Positions 59,332 through 61,562 of a DNA stretch of 61,562 nt are shown here, piece by piece. Numbering within the stretch: the stretch's first letter is position 1; each line of letters starts with the position of its first letter. The stretch comes from Caldilineaceae bacterium (GTDB lineage Bacteria > Chloroflexota > Anaerolineae > Caldilineales > Caldilineaceae): the NCBI GenBank assembly GCA_019637695.1, contig JAHBVG010000032.1:1-61562 (forward strand), written 5' to 3'. A program made the translations under genes and the position numbers. Below the pieces are notes generated by a model. The model searched no databases, was not told where the DNA came from, and saw only the letters and a program-made list of their open reading frames with translations.

Positions 59332-60042
59332 CGGAAAACGGCGTCGCGCCTGCTCCAATTCGACGGCTTTAGCGCTGAAGCGGTAGAGTTTGGCCGGACG
59401 ATGATCGCCTTCGCGGCGATTGCCTGTCTCTTCCAACACGCCGGTGGAGAGGATCTTGCGGCGGAAGTTGCGTTTGTCCAACGGCTCGTTGAGGACGGTC
59501 TCATAGACCGATTGGAGTTCGGAGAGGGTAAATTCCTGGGGCAGCAGCAGAAAACCGAGGGCTGTCCACTCTAATTTCCAGCGCAGCCGCTGCAACGCAT
59601 AATCGAGGATGCGCCCGTGGTCGAAGGCCAGTTCGGGCAGATCGTACATATTCCACCAGCGGGCGTCGTGGGCATCGTCGCCGCCGTGGATCGTCATGCG
59701 CAGGGCTTCGTCCGCGCTGAGCAGGGCAAAATAGGTCACGGTGATCACCCGTCCGCGCGGATCGCGGTCGGGCGCGCCGAAGGTGTAAAGTTGTTCCAAA
59801 TAAACATTACCAGCGCCGGTCTCTTCCTGAAGTTCACGGCGGGCTGCTTCATCCAGACTTTCGTCCATGTTGACAAAGCCGCCGGGCAGCGCCCATTGCC
59901 CCTTGAACGGTTCCCCGCCGCGTTGGATCAAGAGTACGCTGAGTTGATTTTCTAAGTAGGCAAAGAGAACCATGTCCACAGTGACCGATGGACGAGGATA
60001 TTCATAGGTGTAGACGGCTGGTTGGCGCTGTTGGTTGGGCAT
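59329..60042 (-). CDS. Nudix hydrolase with C-terminal winged helix, NrtR-like
   Basis: The 237-residue protein has an N-terminal Nudix domain with the box GGFVNMDESLDEAARRELQE-ETG at about 55-77, including the catalytic REL.EE glutamates, preceded by GQWALP. The C-terminal part (LSELQSVYETVLNEPLDKRNFRRKIL) is the winged helix found in NrtR-type proteins. Members either hydrolyse ADP-ribose-like substrates or regulate NAD metabolism genes, sensing ADP-ribose. Because the Nudix box is intact, this copy may be enzymatic, regulatory or both. It lies 22 bp after vapC on the same strand, and no NAD biosynthesis gene is nearby. Confidence 0.85.
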   Translation of the reverse strand: MPNQQRQPAVYTYEYPRPSVTVDMVLFAYLENQLSVLLIQRGGEPFKGQWALPGGFVNMDESLDEAARRELQEETGAGNVYLEQLYTFGAPDRDPRGRVITVTYFALLSADEALRMTIHGGDDAHDARWWNMYDLPELAFDHGRILDYALQRLRWKLEWTALGFLLLPQEFTLSELQSVYETVLNEPLDKRNFRRKILSTGVLEETGNRREGDHRPAKLYRFSAKAVELEQARRRFP

Positions 60043-60064
60043 GGATGATCTTTTTCAGCGTGAA

Positions 60065-60466
60065 TCAGGATTCTACCCAGTTCTCAAGATGCAGCCCCTC
60101 AATGCGGGCAAATTCATGATCGTTATTGGTGACAAGCACAGCGCCCAAGGAGAGCGCGTGCGCAGCAATGAGCATGTCATGGGCGCCAATTGGTAGGCCA
60201 CTCTTTTCCAGCCGAACGCGCAAGCGTCCGTAATGGATGGCGGCATCCTGCTCAAATGGCGAAATCATAAGCGACAGCAGAAACTCGTCTAAAGCCTGCT
60301 GGTTTCGCTGCACAAACTGGCTCTTCTCAATGCCATACTGCAACTCTGCCACCGTTATTGTGGAAACACTAATCTGACCCACACTTAGTGCGCGGAAACG
60401 ATCCCAAAGTGAGAGCGGCTTGCGCTTGATCAGATAGGTGCAAATGTTGGTGTCGAGGAGGTACAT
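60065..60466 (-). CDS. vapC: VapC-type PIN-domain toxin
   Basis: The 133-residue PIN-domain protein has the acidic catalytic residues expected for VapC ribonucleases: D5 in LLDTNICTYL, E41 in TVAELQYG, the aspartate in IGAHDMLIAAHAL and the distal LVTNNDHEFARI. VapC toxins cut tRNA or rRNA when released from VapB. It follows vapB after 12 bp, the normal antitoxin-first order. The acidic set is complete, so it is probably active. Confidence 0.92.
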   Translation of the reverse strand: MYLLDTNICTYLIKRKPLSLWDRFRALSVGQISVSTITVAELQYGIEKSQFVQRNQQALDEFLLSLMISPFEQDAAIHYGRLRVRLEKSGLPIGAHDMLIAAHALSLGAVLVTNNDHEFARIEGLHLENWVES

Positions 60467-60478
60467 GGGACTGGAATG

Positions 60479-60712
60479 TTACTCAAAAATATCCTCGCGC
60501 GCCTGCACTTCAGGCTGGTTGCGCTCTTGCATAAAATCGTCGGAGAACTTGTCGAGACTCTCAAAGAGCGTACGCCACGGATCGTCGTATGGTAAAAGGA
60601 CCACAGCATTGCCTATTTTTTTTACATAAACTTCGCTGCCCTCAAAGCGGAATTCTTTGGGCAGGCGCACTGCCTGGCTATGTCCATTCTGAAAGAGTTT
60701 TGCCGTTTTCAT
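60479..60712 (-). CDS. vapB: VapB-type AbrB-family antitoxin
   Basis: The 77-residue protein has an N-terminal AbrB/SpoVT DNA-binding fold (KTAKLFQNGHSQAVRLPKEF, then VYVKKIGNAVVLLP) and an acidic C-terminal tail that should wrap VapC. It likely represses its own operon through the palindrome at 60743-60763. The pair is transcribed with the Nudix gene just downstream. Confidence 0.9.
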   Translation of the reverse strand: MKTAKLFQNGHSQAVRLPKEFRFEGSEVYVKKIGNAVVLLPYDDPWRTLFESLDKFSDDFMQERNQPEVQAREDIFE

Positions 60713-60742
60713 GGTCGTCCCTTTTTACCATACCCTTCAATA

Positions 60743-60763
60743 GTATATATTTATAGTATATAC
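60743..60763. promoter_or_regulatory. Operator-like inverted repeat upstream of vapBC
   Basis: GTATATA (60743-60749) and TATATAC (60757-60763) are separated by seven bases, about 30-50 bp before the vapB start. The minus-strand sequence TATACT within it is a good -10 box. Overlap of operator and promoter fits VapB autoregulation. Confidence 0.6.
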
Positions 60764-60952
60764 AACAATTGGGTGGCGTCAAACTTGGGTAAGATCTATC
60801 CATAGATTTTTAGAGGGGAACCGTTGCTGGTTTCTTTGCATTTTTGTCTGTATCTGGTACATTGGGGATATCGTTTGAACATCTGTACTACTGTTGCGTG
60901 TTGCGCGGCGTGAGATTGATCTCCCGTTCGCTGGCATCATCCAAGATGAGCG

Positions 60953-61073
60953 TAGTGTCGTGTCAGCCATGAATTGATTGAAACAGGGTACGGGCGTTGC
61001 TTGCTGCGCCTGGTGTGCAGAGGGCGCAGCAAACAGCGCCCGTACCCCTCAATTTATGCTTGACGAGACAGTA
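60953..61073. repeat. 121-bp palindromic element, copy 2, upstream of tex
   Basis: This copy has the same length and order as that at 20345-20465. Outer arms are TAGTGTCGTGTCAGCC and GACGAGACAGTA; inner arms are GTACGGGCG and CGCCCGTAC. The inner loop TGGTGTGCAGAGGGC is the same in both copies. The left arm has about six extra bases relative to the right arm, again as in copy 1. Confidence 0.88.
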
Positions 61074-61181
61074 GTTCATTGCTTGTTCACATACTACGCA
61101 CTGCGCTTGAACCAGACAGTGTCCAATCCACCATACCAACATTGTACACGCAACACGTACCATCCTCCTGGGGAACAGGCC

Positions 61182-61562
61182 ATGGATCAACAAACCCTCA
61201 TTCGCGCCATTGCTAAGGCTCTAAACCTGCAAGTGGGCCAGGTCGCCGGCGCGGTGGAACTGCTCGACGAAGGCAACACCATCCCGTTTATTGCCCGCTA
61301 CCGCAAGGAACGCACTGGCGTACTCGACGAGGAACAACTGCGCGCCGTGGCCGAACGGCTCACCTATTTGCGCACATTGGACGAGCGCAAGCAGACCGTC
61401 CTGGCTTCGATTGAGGAGCAGGGTAAGCTCACCGACGATCTGCGCCAAAATATCGAAGGCGCGCAGACGTTGCAAGCGGTGGAAGATCTCTACCTTCCTT
61501 ACAAGCCCAAACGGCGCACCCGTGCTACCGTCGCCCGCGAACAGGGATTAGAACCGCTGGCC
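61182..61562 (+). CDS. tex: Tex-family RNA-binding protein, 5' part only
   Basis: The first 127 codons are present and the frame is open at the right edge. The sequence has the conserved Tex N-terminus: [20 protein letters not shown], then [13 protein letters not shown] and [16 protein letters not shown]. Tex proteins (about 750 residues, with an S1 domain at the C-terminus) are conserved factors acting in transcription and RNA handling. The ATG has a GGGGAAC purine stretch upstream. A copy of the palindromic element and about 108 bp of unremarkable sequence precede it. Confidence 0.9.
   Translation, partial: MDQQTLIRAIAKALNLQVGQVAGAVELLDEGNTIPFIARYRKERTGVLDEEQLRAVAERLTYLRTLDERKQTVLASIEEQGKLTDDLRQNIEGAQTLQAVEDLYLPYKPKRRTRATVAREQGLEPLA

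Overview
The window looks like a chromosomal segment of an aerobic member of the Chloroflexota, probably near Anaerolineae/Caldilineae. The taxonomic call is inference. It rests on two complex I gene sets, an A2-type cytochrome oxidase operon with CtaG, SURF1 and CtaB, secreted proteins with Pro/Thr stalks or YLP-type C-termini, and intergenic 7-bp-period repeats. No rRNA, tRNA or CRISPR array was seen.

Region 1 (1-20816, minus strand) is a complete complex I operon in the order nuoA-B-CD-EF-G-H-I-J-K-L-M-N. C is fused to D and E is fused to F. Three blocks of foreign-looking genes interrupt it: two paralogous WD40/TolB-like lipoproteins plus a SpoIID-like secreted protein between CD and EF; a hicBA toxin-antitoxin pair between G and H; and a nucleotidyltransferase-like gene with a small partner between L and M. 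A strong hairpin terminator closes it at 269-306. A partial antitoxin-like gene lies at the left edge.

Region 2 (21199-29802, plus strand) is a second, divergently transcribed set, nuoA-H-J-K-L-M-N. It encodes only the membrane arm, plus a small TPR membrane protein between K and L. No second B, C, D, E, F, G or I is present. The two operons share a 382-bp divergent control region with a recognisable promoter for each. The likely job of region 2 is an alternative proton-pumping membrane module that needs an electron-input module encoded elsewhere, or borrows the one from region 1.

Region 3 (29803-38382, plus strand) carries a 132-bp MITE-like element, a surface protein with BNR-like repeats and a Pro/Thr stalk, a MurE-type ligase, a lipoprotein built from three A-B module pairs, a glycerate 2-kinase (MOFRL family) and an adrenodoxin-type ferredoxin.

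Region 4 (38530-46262, minus strand) is an oxidase operon: a COX2-like membrane hairpin protein, ctaC, ctaD, ctaF, ctaE, ctaG, a secreted YtkA-like protein, SURF1 and ctaB. Electrons entering through complex I can leave to oxygen here. No complex III was found in the window.

Region 5 (46710-61562) holds a 4065-residue secreted beta-helix protein of four parallel-helix blocks, CARDB-like domains, a G8 domain and a Gly-rich segment. After it come a Nudix/winged-helix NrtR-like protein, a vapBC pair and the start of tex.

Many gaps between consecutive genes are filled by inverted arrays of 7-bp repeats whose sequence flavour differs from gap to gap while the two arms of one gap match each other. 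I consider these arrays, the membrane-only complex I set and the tripled A-B lipoprotein the most interesting signals.
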